DNA of 45,876 nucleotides, taken from NCBI GenBank assembly GCA_944383035.1, contig CALWOE010000002.1:1-45876 (forward strand), written 5' to 3'. The DNA is from an uncultured Clostridia bacterium. Its GTDB lineage: Bacteria; Bacillota; Clostridia; TANB77; CAG-465. Each line of letters starts with the position of its first letter. Positions within the stretch are counted from its first letter, which is position 1. A program made the position numbers and the translations under genes. The notes beneath the pieces are model-generated. The model was not told the origin of the DNA and ran no database searches. It worked only from the letters and a program-made list of their open reading frames with translations. Below are positions 27,242 to 35,880 of the stretch, in pieces.

Positions 27242-28034
27242 AAATTTGTTCCTCTTCTAATATTTCATATATTTTATCCTTTAAATATTTTGCTGCACTA
27301 ACTGGAGATGTTTTAGATGGTATTGCAAGAGATAATTTATAATTTATATTTTGTTTTTTTACTTCAAATGTATCAACACCACCAGGTAAAGATGCAATGT
27401 CTAAAACAAAGCATGTCTTTTTTAACATTTTAATTCTTTTTTTATCTAATATAAGATGTGGAATAGTATTTATGATTATATCCATATCTTTTAGATAAAA
27501 ATCTAGATATTTTAAATCAATGCTTTTATATGAAAAAGCATCAATCAAACTTAAATCTTTAATATTTCTTGCTTCAACATAAATATTAGCTCCAAAACCG
27601 CTTAATTGTTTACAAAGTATTTTACCAATTCTTCCATATCCTAATACTAATATATTTGAATTATTTAACGTAAAATCAGTAGATTCTATTATATCTTTTA
27701 TAGCCCCTTCTCCCGTCGCTATAGCATTTTTCATAGTTACATCTTCAAAGTCTAATAAATCTACATACTTTATGTCATTTTTTTCAAATTCTTTTCTCAA
27801 ATCTTTTGAAATAGAACCAGAAAACAATATTTTATTAGTATTTTTTAGTATTTCTATAATTTGACATACAGAATATTCACTACCATTTAGAAAAACATTA
27901 TCTTTTGAAAATGGAACTTGAGCTATTAAAATATCTGCATTTTTTATATCTGTAATATTATATTTTTTATCCTCTAGTATACCTTTTTTTATATTTTCTA
28001 TTCTTTTGTCATTTCCAAGTATACATATATTCAT
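27225..28034 (-). CDS. dpaA: Dipicolinate synthase subunit A
   Basis: With DpaB, converts the lysine-pathway intermediate into dipicolinic acid in the sporulating mother cell (SpoVFA in Bacillus). The 269 residues include the dinucleotide-binding NILVLGYGRIGKILCKQL (about residues 128-145), NTIPHLILDKK, LDIASLPGGVDTFEVKK and the SpoVFA-typical YKLSLAIPSKTSPVSAAKYL. It is first in the operon with folD. A sigma-K-like promoter lies at 28051-28077. A degraded 3' fragment recurs at 38973-39090. Confidence 0.88.
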   Translation of the reverse strand: MNICILGNDKRIENIKKGILEDKKYNITDIKNADILIAQVPFSKDNVFLNGSEYSVCQIIEILKNTNKILFSGSISKDLRKEFEKNDIKYVDLLDFEDVTMKNAIATGEGAIKDIIESTDFTLNNSNILVLGYGRIGKILCKQLSGFGANIYVEARNIKDLSLIDAFSYKSIDLKYLDFYLKDMDIIINTIPHLILDKKRIKMLKKTCFVLDIASLPGGVDTFEVKKQNINYKLSLAIPSKTSPVSAAKYLKDKIYEILEEEQIYGKNN

Positions 28035-28050
28035 AACATATCACCTATAA

Positions 28051-28077
28051 TATATTATGATTATATATTTTTAGTGT
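28051..28077 (-). promoter_or_regulatory. Sigma-K-like promoter of dpaA
   Basis: On the minus strand AC (28076-28077, within AACA), a 16-nt spacer and CATAATATA (28051-28059) fit the mother-cell sigma-K pattern AC-N16/17-CATANNNTA. The dpaB promoter candidate has the same spacing. The genome is AT-rich, so chance matches to the -10 part are common. Confidence 0.45.
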
Positions 28078-28142
28078 TAATAACAAAATATTTTATATAT
28101 ATTATAATTAATTATATCATATTGTGTTTTTTCATACAATAA

Positions 28143-28174
28143 AGGGATATAAATTTAAATTAATTTATATCCCT
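28143..28174 (-). terminator. Terminator of the permease-fur operon
   Basis: AGGGATATAAAT/ATTTATATCCCT, a 12-bp perfect stem, 14 nt after the fur stop; the U run is weak. Confidence 0.7.
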
Positions 28175-28187
28175 CAAATATTTTATA

Positions 28188-28574
28188 TTATACATTTTCA
28201 TTTTTTCTACATTTTGGACACAATCCATACATTTCTAAATTGTGACTTTGTAATTTATAACCAGTGTTTTTTTCTATTTTTTCATCTAAAATATATACTG
28301 GACATTCATAAAGTTTAATACATTTTTTACATTTAGTACATATAAGTAAATGTGAATGCTTGTTATCTTTTAACATATAACAATAAGTACCATCTTGTTT
28401 TACTGCTTTTTCTATCACATCATTTTCATTTAATACTTTTAAATTCCTATATATAGTCGATAAATTCATGTTTTCTGTTTTAACACATTTGTCATATATT
28501 TCCTCTGCAGTTAGTGGATTATTACTACACTTTAAAATATCAATAATCTTACTTCTATGTTTTGTATTTTTCAT
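28188..28574 (-). CDS. Fur-family metalloregulator
   Basis: A 128-residue winged-helix repressor. The DNA-binding part has NPLTAEEIYDKC and NLSTIYRNLKVL. The metal region has HSHLLICTKCKKC and a C-terminal CPKC, the two CxxC pairs of the structural zinc site. Fur, Zur and PerR cannot be told apart here. The ATG lies just after the permease stop with no good site of its own, so the two are coupled. The palindrome at the permease promoter is a likely operator. Confidence 0.88.
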   Translation of the reverse strand: MKNTKHRSKIIDILKCSNNPLTAEEIYDKCVKTENMNLSTIYRNLKVLNENDVIEKAVKQDGTYCYMLKDNKHSHLLICTKCKKCIKLYECPVYILDEKIEKNTGYKLQSHNLEMYGLCPKCRKNENV

Positions 28575-28576
28575 GA

Positions 28577-29440
28577 TTAAATCAAATTTGAAATAATTTG
28601 CAAAATTACTCCAATTAATACTCCTAAGAAATATAATAATCCAACTATCTTTAAATTTTCTTTTATATCTTTATTTTCTTTAAATAAAACTACAAGTCCA
28701 ATTCCTGCATTAGTACAAAGACCAGCTATAATTGATGCAAAACTTATATTTCCAGCTACAAATAAATTAGTAAGTACTACAGATGATGCGCAGTTTGGTA
28801 TAAGTCCAATAATTCCTGCTATAAACACTTGTAATACACTTCCTTGCATTAAAACTTTACTTAAATTTTCACTTCCTATCAAATGAATAATACTATTTAA
28901 CACAAAAGCTACTATTAAAATATACACAAATACATTTAAAGTATGTTTTAGAGCATGTAACCATATACTATGTTTTTTATCTTTTGAATGTACATGCTCA
29001 CACATAGCTGTTATATGTTCATGTAAATTCTTTTTAGTCAAATATTTATGATTTTTCTTAGATATAATAAAATCAATTACAAAACCAGCTATAAATCCAT
29101 ATATAATTTTTACTATTATTATTTTTAAAACTTCTCCTAGCATATTTGGAGTAGTAAGTAATATTGGTATAGCTTCATCAGAGGTTGCTAAAAATACTGA
29201 AATTAATGTTCCAAGTGTTATAACTCGTCCTGCGTATAAACTAGATGCAGTAACAGAAAAACCACATTGAGGAACAGCACCTAAAGTTGCTCCAATTATT
29301 GTGCCAAATTTTCCTGAATTTTTTAAAATTTCTTTTATATTTGATTTTTTTTCTAAATATTCCAATATAAGATATGCAATATACAAAAATGGTAACATTT
29401 TTATACTATCCATAATTGTTTCTTCTATAACATGTAGCAT
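28577..29440 (-). CDS. Putative heavy-metal/manganese efflux permease (ArsP_2-like)
   Basis: A multi-span membrane protein (about 8-10 hydrophobic segments, 287 residues) of the putative 10-TM metal exporter family. Two inverted halves carry GAVPQCGFSVTASSLYAG and IPNCASSVVLTNLFVAG, each with a conserved Cys. A His-rich loop lies between them (EHITAMCEHVHSKDKKH), probably metal-binding. AAAAGGAG fits the ATG at 29440 rather than the longer frame to 29458. Pairing with a Fur-type regulator supports a metal-homeostasis role. Confidence 0.78.
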   Translation of the reverse strand: MLHVIEETIMDSIKMLPFLYIAYLILEYLEKKSNIKEILKNSGKFGTIIGATLGAVPQCGFSVTASSLYAGRVITLGTLISVFLATSDEAIPILLTTPNMLGEVLKIIIVKIIYGFIAGFVIDFIISKKNHKYLTKKNLHEHITAMCEHVHSKDKKHSIWLHALKHTLNVFVYILIVAFVLNSIIHLIGSENLSKVLMQGSVLQVFIAGIIGLIPNCASSVVLTNLFVAGNISFASIIAGLCTNAGIGLVVLFKENKDIKENLKIVGLLYFLGVLIGVILQIISNLI

Positions 29441-29464
29441 AACAATTCTCCTTTTCAAAAAAAT

Positions 29465-29485
29465 AGATGCAAATGATTTGCATCT
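29465..29485 (-). promoter_or_regulatory. Palindromic Fur-family operator
   Basis: AGATGCAAAT, one central base and ATTTGCATCT: a perfect 10-1-10 palindrome holding a 7-1-7 core (TGCAAAT-N-ATTTGCA), the Fur-box layout. It lies over the expected transcription start of the permease promoter. A T run follows on the minus strand, so it could also fold as a terminator for the 29533-30945 gene. Confidence 0.7.
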
Positions 29486-29490
29486 ACTTT

Positions 29491-29519
29491 ATTATACACT
29501 ATATATTATACTATGTCAA
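29491..29519 (-). promoter_or_regulatory. Promoter of the permease-fur operon
   Basis: TTGACA (29514-29519), a 17-nt spacer and TATAAT (29491-29496), full consensus on the minus strand. Confidence 0.9.
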
Positions 29520-29532
29520 TACTAAATATAAA

Positions 29533-30945
29533 CTAATTAGATGGAACTAAATTTACAATAAGTTGCATTCTAGATCCAAAGTTTGGTTTTGAAGTTGATG
29601 GTGTGAAACTATCTTTTCTATATGATACAGGTATGCTATCTCCTCTTCCATCAAAATAATCTCCACCCCTTAACACTCTATATTTATCAGAATTTGATTC
29701 TATTGTCCATTCACTAACATTACCAGCTAAATCAAAAATATTTTTTTCCATATATAATACATTACTTCCTGTTTTTATTAAATTCCCATTATACTGACCT
29801 CTATCTTTGCTATTAAATATATAATCAGTATTTATAAACCTTAAAGCCATATCAAATTCACAACCAAATATCATACTTGTAGTAACATAATTATTTGAAA
29901 GTGATCTTTGTTTTGAATACATATCATACCAAGAATATCCACCAATACTATTCATATCCATTCTTGTATAACATACATCTTTATCTACACTAGTCTCATA
30001 TCTTCCGATATAAAAGCCACCGCATTTTCTAATACTTGCAATTGTTTGATTAAAATAACTTTTTAATTCATTTTCAATATCTGTTAAACTTTCATAGCTT
30101 ATACTAAAACTACCTATATACATGTCATCTTCTTCAACAGTATTTGTTTGCTTTCTTGCATTACTTTTTATTTTTGTTATAGTACCATTTGAAAAATTAT
30201 ATAACTGACCTTCAGTTCCATTTAACATTTCTTCTACATCATCTACAACTATAAATACAAATTCATTATAATTTTCATCCATAATCACAATTCCATTTTC
30301 TATATTTTCTTCAAGATAACTAATATATTCATCTTGATTTAATTTTTGTGTAACTTTTCCAGTATTACTATCAATTTTACATACAGCAAAACCTTTTGGA
30401 ATTGCAATTTTATGTTTGTCTAGTTGTAATAGTACTGTAGATGTTAAAAATCCATTTTTATCTAACTCTATATCATCATTGTTATATTCTATAATAATAT
30501 TTTGAGAATAATAATCATCAAGTAAATCTTGTATTTCATTATATTCTTTTTTATCAAGTGCACTTTCATCAAATACAAGTTTTCCATTTTCAATTGTCAC
30601 TACATCTTTATATTTACCTTTTTGTAAACTTGGACTTATCGCATATATATTACTTACATTAAGATTAATATTATCGTTATTATTCTCATACAATACTTCA
30701 TTTTTATTTGCAGAAAAATTTTCTAATGTAAATTTACCTTGTGTACTAGTATACATTGACTTAAGATATAAATTATATTCTTTTAATATAGAACTTATAT
30801 TACTCTTATCTGAATAACTATTAACTTTTAATTCAATTTCATTATTCGAAAAATAAATTATACATATAATAGTAGCAAAAATAATTAATGCAACAATATA
30901 TACATATTTAGAAAATCCAATTTTTTTATCATTAGTACTTTTCAT
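29533..30945 (-). CDS. Membrane-anchored FGE-sulfatase-like protein
   Basis: A 470-residue protein with one N-terminal membrane segment (about residues 14-33) and an extracytoplasmic body. Residues about 50-130 recall the juxtamembrane domain of the LRR protein at 140-2044 (GKFTLENFSANKNEVLY..KGKYKDVVTIENGKLVF against GKFEIESLNAADN..KKGYYSEFEIIKGELYY). The C-terminal part (about 300-465) is an FGE/SUMF1-like domain with GGYSWYDMYS, NIFDLAGNVSEWT, YRVLRGGDYFDG and FGSRMQL. Such domains often act as binding or structural modules rather than enzymes. AGGAGG precedes the ATG. Confidence 0.75.
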   Translation of the reverse strand: MKSTNDKKIGFSKYVYIVALIIFATIICIIYFSNNEIELKVNSYSDKSNISSILKEYNLYLKSMYTSTQGKFTLENFSANKNEVLYENNNDNINLNVSNIYAISPSLQKGKYKDVVTIENGKLVFDESALDKKEYNEIQDLLDDYYSQNIIIEYNNDDIELDKNGFLTSTVLLQLDKHKIAIPKGFAVCKIDSNTGKVTQKLNQDEYISYLEENIENGIVIMDENYNEFVFIVVDDVEEMLNGTEGQLYNFSNGTITKIKSNARKQTNTVEEDDMYIGSFSISYESLTDIENELKSYFNQTIASIRKCGGFYIGRYETSVDKDVCYTRMDMNSIGGYSWYDMYSKQRSLSNNYVTTSMIFGCEFDMALRFINTDYIFNSKDRGQYNGNLIKTGSNVLYMEKNIFDLAGNVSEWTIESNSDKYRVLRGGDYFDGRGDSIPVSYRKDSFTPSTSKPNFGSRMQLIVNLVPSN

Positions 30946-31005
30946 ATAAACCTCCTATAATTTAATTATATTATATTATTATTAAAAACATTTTTCAAGA
31001 AAAAA

Positions 31006-31032
31006 GTTTGTTAATAAAAAATATTAACAAAC
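31006..31032 (-). terminator. Terminator of the HAD-like gene
   Basis: GTTTGTTAAT/ATTAACAAAC stem, with a following T run on the minus strand. Confidence 0.8.
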
Positions 31033-31033
31033 C

Positions 31034-31645
31034 TTATACTTCTTCTGATAAAATATCAAGTGCCTCAAATATATTATCACAACTTAATTTTACTTTTTTT
31101 AATTTTTTAACAAATTTAGATTTGCCAACATATACACTCTTAATATTAAATTTATATGACGTGTAAATGTCATTAAAATAATTATTTCCTATAAAACAAA
31201 AGATATCTTTTTCCTTTATAATTTTTTTAATTATTTTCTCTTTACTATTATCAAATAATATAATTATATCATTATCAAATTTAAAATCTTTTAATAATAA
31301 ATTATTTGAAATAATAACAAATTCAAACTTGCTATATTGCTCATTTAATAATTTCATAATAGTATTTAATTCTTTAATAGTCTTTAATATATATAAATCT
31401 TTATACTTATTATATATATAGTTATAACTTTTGAAAGAAAAAATAGAATAAAGAATAAACCGCAGGCAAAGTATTCTTTGCGTATTTGGTAAAAAATCAA
31501 AATCATTTACAAACCAAGATATCTTATCTATTAAATAAATAACTTTTTTACCTTTAAACATACTATCAATTATTTCGTGATCAATTTTTTTAAAATTAGT
31601 TAAAGTACCATCTAAATCTATTCCTATTAATTTTTTATGTGTCAT
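31034..31645 (-). CDS. HAD-like hydrolase
   Basis: A 203-residue protein with the HAD nucleophile motif GIDLDGTL near the start and IISNN (motif II-like) in the middle. The C-terminal IGNNYFNDIYTSYKFNIKSVYVG is a motif III/IV-like region with weaker acids than usual. It is probably a phosphatase of unknown substrate. I choose the ATG at 31645 (MTHKKLIG); AGGAGG lies 13 nt before it, rather far, and the frame is open to 31696. Confidence 0.65.
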   Translation of the reverse strand: MTHKKLIGIDLDGTLTNFKKIDHEIIDSMFKGKKVIYLIDKISWFVNDFDFLPNTQRILCLRFILYSIFSFKSYNYIYNKYKDLYILKTIKELNTIMKLLNEQYSKFEFVIISNNLLLKDFKFDNDIIILFDNSKEKIIKKIIKEKDIFCFIGNNYFNDIYTSYKFNIKSVYVGKSKFVKKLKKVKLSCDNIFEALDILSEEV

Positions 31646-31769
31646 AATTAAACACCATCCTCCTAAATTTTTATTAAAAATCATATAGAAATACATAATT
31701 ATACCAATATATTATATCATTTTTTTTATAATATGTAAACAAATTAATTAGTTACCGTGTATTTTAAGT

Positions 31770-31812
31770 AATAAAAAATAGCCAACTATTATTAGTTTAG
31801 CTATTTTTATTA
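31770..31812 (-). terminator. Terminator of prfB
   Basis: An AAAATAGC..AACT/AGTT..GCTATTTTT hairpin ends in a T run on the minus strand, 11 nt after the prfB stop. Confidence 0.8.
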
Positions 31813-31822
31813 ATATGACTTT

Positions 31823-32923
31823 TTAATTATTTTTATTTTTTAAATACTCATAAATAAAATCACTTATCTTTCCATCCATTACTGCATCAATATTCCCCAT
31901 TTCAAAACCAGTTCTATGATCTTTTACAAGTGTGTATGGACAAAATACATATGATCTTATTTGATTTCCCCAGGCATTATCTGTTATTTCACCTTTTAAA
32001 TCACTAATCATTTTTTTATGTTTTTCCATTTCTTGTTTATAAAGCTTTGCTTTTAACAAAGACATAGCATATTCTCTATTTTGGAGCTGTGATCTTTCTG
32101 TTTGACAAGTCACAACTATACCACTTGGTATATGTTTTAATCTTACAGCAGATGATGTCTTGTTTACATGTTGACCACCAGCACCACTTGCCCTATATAC
32201 ATCCATTTGAATATCTTCAGGTCTTATATCAATATCAATATTATCAGATATTTCTGGTAATACTTCAACAGAGGCAAAAGATGTATGTCTTCTACTATTA
32301 GCATCAAATGGTGATATTCTAACAAGTCTATGAACACCAGATTCTCCTTTTAAATATCCATAAGCATATGTCCCCTTTACTAAAAAAGATACACTTTTAA
32401 TTCCAGCTTCTTCTCCATCTTGATAATCTAAAATTTCTACTTCAAAATTTGTTCTTTGTGCCCATCTTGTGTACATTCTAAAAAGCATTAAAGCCCAATC
32501 TTGTGATTCAGTTCCTCCTGCTCCAGGATGTATTGTCAAAATTGCATTATTTATATCATATTCATCTGATAATAATGTTTCTATTTCTAGTTTTTCTAAT
32601 TTTTCTTTTAAGTCTTTTGATAATTTTTGTGCTTCTTTAAAACTTTCTTGATCATTCATTTCTTCTGCAAGTTCAAGATATACTTTTGTATCTGAAAATA
32701 ACGTTTCTATTTTTTCGATATAATCTACTAAATCCTTTAACACTTTTAAATCTGATAAAACTTTTGCACTACTTTTTCTGTCTTCAAAAAAATGTTCTTT
32801 TAAAGTTTCTTTTTCAAGTTTATCTATTTTTTGCTTTTTATCATCTAGCTTTAAAGTATTTTTTAAAGTTTCAAATTTAGACAAAAGTTCATTTAAAGTT
32901 ATTTTTAAAGAATCAAAGTCCAT
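31823..32923 (-). CDS. prfB: Peptide chain release factor 2
   Basis: Terminates translation at UGA and UAA. It has [19 protein letters not shown] (the GGQ peptidyl-hydrolase loop) and [19 protein letters not shown] (SPF, the stop-codon recognition tripeptide of RF2). GGGAGG before the ATG at 32923 fixes the start (366 residues); longer frames have no site. The usual programmed +1 frameshift near codon 25 is absent: the gene reads in one frame. It overlaps the end of the pseudouridine synthase gene by 11 nt. Confidence 0.95.
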   Translation of the reverse strand: MDFDSLKITLNELLSKFETLKNTLKLDDKKQKIDKLEKETLKEHFFEDRKSSAKVLSDLKVLKDLVDYIEKIETLFSDTKVYLELAEEMNDQESFKEAQKLSKDLKEKLEKLEIETLLSDEYDINNAILTIHPGAGGTESQDWALMLFRMYTRWAQRTNFEVEILDYQDGEEAGIKSVSFLVKGTYAYGYLKGESGVHRLVRISPFDANSRRHTSFASVEVLPEISDNIDIDIRPEDIQMDVYRASGAGGQHVNKTSSAVRLKHIPSGIVVTCQTERSQLQNREYAMSLLKAKLYKQEMEKHKKMISDLKGEITDNAWGNQIRSYVFCPYTLVKDHRTGFEMGNIDAVMDGKISDFIYEYLKNKNN

Positions 32924-33635
32924 AAGTTTCCTCCCATATCTTATCAAATTTATATAATTTATCATCTTTTAAATCTTCAGGCATAATACTAAATTCTAGA
33001 TACTCATCTTTAGTTGGATGATAAAAAGACAAATAATATGAAAACAAAGCTAAGTTTTGTCCTACTTTATTTACTTTTTGACCATATTTTATATCACCAT
33101 AAAGTGGACAATTTATATTACTAAATTGTACTCTTATTTGATGATGTCTTCCTGTATGTAAATCAATATCAACAATTGAATAATCTTTACCATTATATTT
33201 TATATTTTTTAAAACCTTATATTCAAGTTCACTATATTTAGCATTTTTTGTATCTTTAGTTACTACTTTACTCATATTTAATCTTTCATTTTTTACTAAA
33301 TAATTACAAATTAATACTGGTTGATCACTTACTTTAAGCTTTGAATTTACAATCGCCAAATATCTTTTTTTTACATCTTTATTTCTAATATAATTAGAAA
33401 TCCTTGATGCTGCTTTAGAAGTTTTGGCAAATACCATAACTCCAGATACCATTCTATCTAATCTATGCAAAAGGCCTAGATATACATTGCCTTTTTTATT
33501 ATATTTTTCTTTTAAATATCCTTTTATAATTGTTAACATATCTATATCATTTGTTTTATCTTGTTGAACAGGTATTCCTGCTGGCTTTACTACTACTATG
33601 ATATGATTATCTTCATATAATATTTTTAAATTCAT
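32913..33635 (-). CDS. RluA-family pseudouridine synthase
   Basis: Makes pseudouridine in rRNA or tRNA. Motifs: [34 protein letters not shown] (catalytic Asp in HRLDR), and [13 protein letters not shown]. It has no S4 domain and about 240 residues, so it resembles the short RluA/YhcT-like group. GGAG at 7 nt supports the ATG at 33635. A terminator separates it from rpmF. It is translationally coupled to prfB. Confidence 0.9.
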   Translation of the reverse strand: MNLKILYEDNHIIVVVKPAGIPVQQDKTNDIDMLTIIKGYLKEKYNKKGNVYLGLLHRLDRMVSGVMVFAKTSKAASRISNYIRNKDVKKRYLAIVNSKLKVSDQPVLICNYLVKNERLNMSKVVTKDTKNAKYSELEYKVLKNIKYNGKDYSIVDIDLHTGRHHQIRVQFSNINCPLYGDIKYGQKVNKVGQNLALFSYYLSFYHPTKDEYLEFSIMPEDLKDDKLYKFDKIWEETYGL

Positions 33636-33656
33636 ATTTTTCTCCATTAAAAAAAA

Positions 33657-33673
33657 CTCCACAAATTGTGGAG
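33657..33673 (-). terminator. Terminator of rpmF
   Basis: CTCCACAA/TTGTGGAG stem followed by eight T on the minus strand, 13 nt after rpmF. Confidence 0.8.
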
Positions 33674-33685
33674 ATACATTACTAC

Positions 33686-33877
33686 TTAAGCTTTTTTATC
33701 TGTTTTAACTTCAACTACTTGTTTTTTGTTGTAATATCCACAAGAAGGACATGCTGTATGTGATAAAATTGCTTCACCACATTTTGGGCAAGTAGATAAA
33801 TTTTTATTTTCTAATTTCCATGTAGAACGTCTTAAATGAGTTCTTTCTTTTGACCATCTTCTTTTTGGTTGTGCCAT
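33686..33877 (-). CDS. rpmF: Ribosomal protein bL32
   Basis: A 63-residue zinc-ribbon form of bL32: basic N-terminus MAQPKRRWSKERTHLRR, then CPKC and CPSCGYYN zinc ligands. AAGGAGGG precedes the ATG. The usual yceD partner is not adjacent. Confidence 0.93.
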   Translation of the reverse strand: MAQPKRRWSKERTHLRRSTWKLENKNLSTCPKCGEAILSHTACPSCGYYNKKQVVEVKTDKKA

Positions 33878-34052
33878 TTTATTCCCTCCTTATATGCATT
33901 TTAAAATGCAAAAATCGCTTTTTACCTATATATTATATACTACAAAGTATTAATTGTCAACAAATTATAATATTTTTTAAGAAATTTGATCTCTATTAAT
34001 TTAATGGTTTTATTATTTTATTTTTTGTGTTATACTTATTTTAGGTGATGTA

Positions 34053-34328
34053 ATGGAACTTAAATATTATTTTATAATATATATTATATTAATAAATATT
34101 ATTTCCTTTTTTGTAATGTATATTGACAAAAAAAAGGCAGAACAAAACAAATATAGAATAAGTGAAAAAACTTTGTTTATACTTGCTTTAATTCTTGGTG
34201 GTATTGGTATTTATTCTGGAATGTATAAATTTAGACATAAAACTAAACATTTAAAATTTACTATTTTTATTCCTATTATAATTGTTATTAACTTCATTAC
34301 ATTTTATTTTATATTTAAATATGTATAA
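34053..34328 (+). CDS. DUF1294 membrane protein
   Basis: A 91-residue protein with three hydrophobic segments. The DUF1294 signature is clear: MYIDKKKAEQNKYRISEKTL and GGIGIYSGMYKFRHKTKH. The function is unknown. It is the only credible plus-strand gene in the window and shares a two-way terminator with rodA. AGGTGAT precedes the ATG. Confidence 0.88.
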   Translation: MELKYYFIIYIILINIISFFVMYIDKKKAEQNKYRISEKTLFILALILGGIGIYSGMYKFRHKTKHLKFTIFIPIIIVINFITFYFIFKYV

Positions 34329-34380
34329 AAAAGATATTTTAAAAGTAATATTAGCTATTCTTTTAAAATATCTCTTTTTT
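34327..34380. terminator. Bidirectional terminator between DUF1294 and rodA
   Basis: AAAAAGATATTTTAAAA pairs with TTTTAAAATATCTCTTTTT, with A/T runs on both sides. It serves convergent genes. Confidence 0.88.
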
Positions 34381-35497
34381 ATCCGAAAATCATATTTTTA
34401 TTTTTTCTTGCTGATATATTTAAAACCATTCCAATTGCAATACCATTTGTAATTAAACTACTACCACCATAACTTAAAAATGGTAATGGAACACCAGTAA
34501 TTGGTAATAGACCAATTGTCATTCCAATATTTTGAACGAAATGGAAAAATAACATTCCACAAACTCCAATTGCTATACAACTCGAAAATTCATCTGGTGC
34601 ATTTTTTGATACTCTAATAATTCGTAAGATTAACACAACATATAAAATTATTATAAACACAGACATAAAAAATCCTAATTCTTCAGATAAAACTGAAAAA
34701 ATAAAGTCAGTAGATTTAATAGGTAAATATCCGTATTGTGTTTGCGCTCCTTGTAAAAGACCTGTTCCAAAAAGCATTCCTGATCCGACAGCAATTTTTG
34801 ATTGTATTGCATTATATCCAGAACCTAATGGATCTAACTCTGGATCTAAAAACACCTTTATACGTTCTTGTTGAGTTGGATTTAATAAAAATAAAAAGAT
34901 TACTGGAATAAGTATTACTAAAATCAAAGCACATCCAAAAATATATCTATATTTAAGTCCCATTTTAAATAAAATAAATGCTGCTATAAATAAAAATGCA
35001 ACTGCAGTACCAAAATCTGGCTGTAACAATATTAAAATTACTGGTAATGAAAGCAATAAAAATAATAATCCTAAAATTAATATCTTCTTTTTAATACTTC
35101 CATTTGCTAAATCATTTTTAAATACTGTCAAAAATTTTGATAAACTAATTATATATCCTATTTTCATAAGTTCTGAGGGTTGATATAACATTCCACCAAG
35201 ATTAAACCAGCTATTAGCTCCCATAAGACTTGGCATAAACAAAACCGCGACGAGTAGTATTAAATTTACAGCATATAATATATATCCTACAATTCCAAAG
35301 AAATTATAATCTACTGCCCATATTACTATCATTATCACAAAAACAGCACTAAACCATATAATTTGTTTTATATATTCATCTTTATTTACATCTGTATTGT
35401 ATCCTGCTGTATATATTCCTATAACACCAATTACAAAAAGTATCAAAACTGTAATAAGTATAATATAATCGGTATTTTTTAAAAGTTTCTTATACAA
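34379..35497 (-). CDS. rodA: Rod-shape SEDS glycosyltransferase RodA
   Basis: Peptidoglycan polymerase of the elongasome, with about ten membrane segments and 372 residues. SEDS signatures: GANSWFNLGGMLYQPSELMKIGY, LLQPDFGTA, DFIFSVLSEELGF and PLPFLSYGGSSL. The start is TTG after GGTGAT with 7-nt spacing. It is followed by the DUF1294-shared terminator. Confidence 0.93.
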   Translation of the reverse strand: MYKKLLKNTDYIILITVLILFVIGVIGIYTAGYNTDVNKDEYIKQIIWFSAVFVIMIVIWAVDYNFFGIVGYILYAVNLILLVAVLFMPSLMGANSWFNLGGMLYQPSELMKIGYIISLSKFLTVFKNDLANGSIKKKILILGLLFLLLSLPVILILLQPDFGTAVAFLFIAAFILFKMGLKYRYIFGCALILVILIPVIFLFLLNPTQQERIKVFLDPELDPLGSGYNAIQSKIAVGSGMLFGTGLLQGAQTQYGYLPIKSTDFIFSVLSEELGFFMSVFIIILYVVLILRIIRVSKNAPDEFSSCIAIGVCGMLFFHFVQNIGMTIGLLPITGVPLPFLSYGGSSLITNGIAIGMVLNISARKNKNMIFG

Positions 35498-35605
35498 ATA
35501 ATATCACCATCTTTTTAACACATATTATTATACATTATAAGATGTGTAAATTCAATAAATAAGACAATTTTACACTTTTTTTTCACAAACTAATAATGTA
35601 GAATA

Positions 35606-35851
35606 TTATTTATTAACTAGAAGTAATGGTTCAATTTGTTTACCATCTAAAGCTTCAACTATTGTATCTACAACAAAATCATAATTTAAAACTAATGATT
35701 TGGGTTTTTTTACATAGTCATCTTGTGCAAATGGTACGAAATAAAAATTCTTTGTATTTAAAACTTCTCCAATATTTTTTAAAGTAGCTCCTAAGCCATC
35801 ATTTGTTGAAATTCCTATTACTACTGGTCTATTACACCTTATATGTCCTTT
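35606..35851 (-). pseudogene. dpaB: dpaB 3' part (C-terminal half of dipicolinate synthase subunit B)
   Basis: The frame reads KGHIRCNRPVVIGISTND, then GLGATLKNIGEVLNTKNFYF and VPFAQDDYVKKPKSL, ending at a TAA at 35606-35608. This is the conserved C-terminal half of SpoVFB. It has no start codon or binding site, and an in-frame TGA lies just upstream on the element side. Joined at the AAA codon (35849-35851) to the 5' part (39484-39828), it gives 195 residues with normal family sequence across the join. It is a silent exon-like half, not decayed: no stops or frameshifts. Confidence 0.92.
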
Positions 35852-35874
35852 TGCTCATCTTATCTGTTGGCAGG
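35850..35874 (-). repeat. Attachment site at the recombinase end of the element
   Basis: On the minus strand the arm CCTGCCAACAGATAAGAT (35857-35874) is followed by 5 nt, then the AA core, then dpaB. The recombinase stop codon (35881) is 6 nt from the arm, as is common for serine integrases next to their att site. Confidence 0.82.
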
Positions 35875-35880
35875 TCTGTA

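Noticed and set aside
33635-33662. Longer start for the RluA-type gene
   Set aside because: The extra codons lie in the rpmF terminator and the downstream ATG has the better site.
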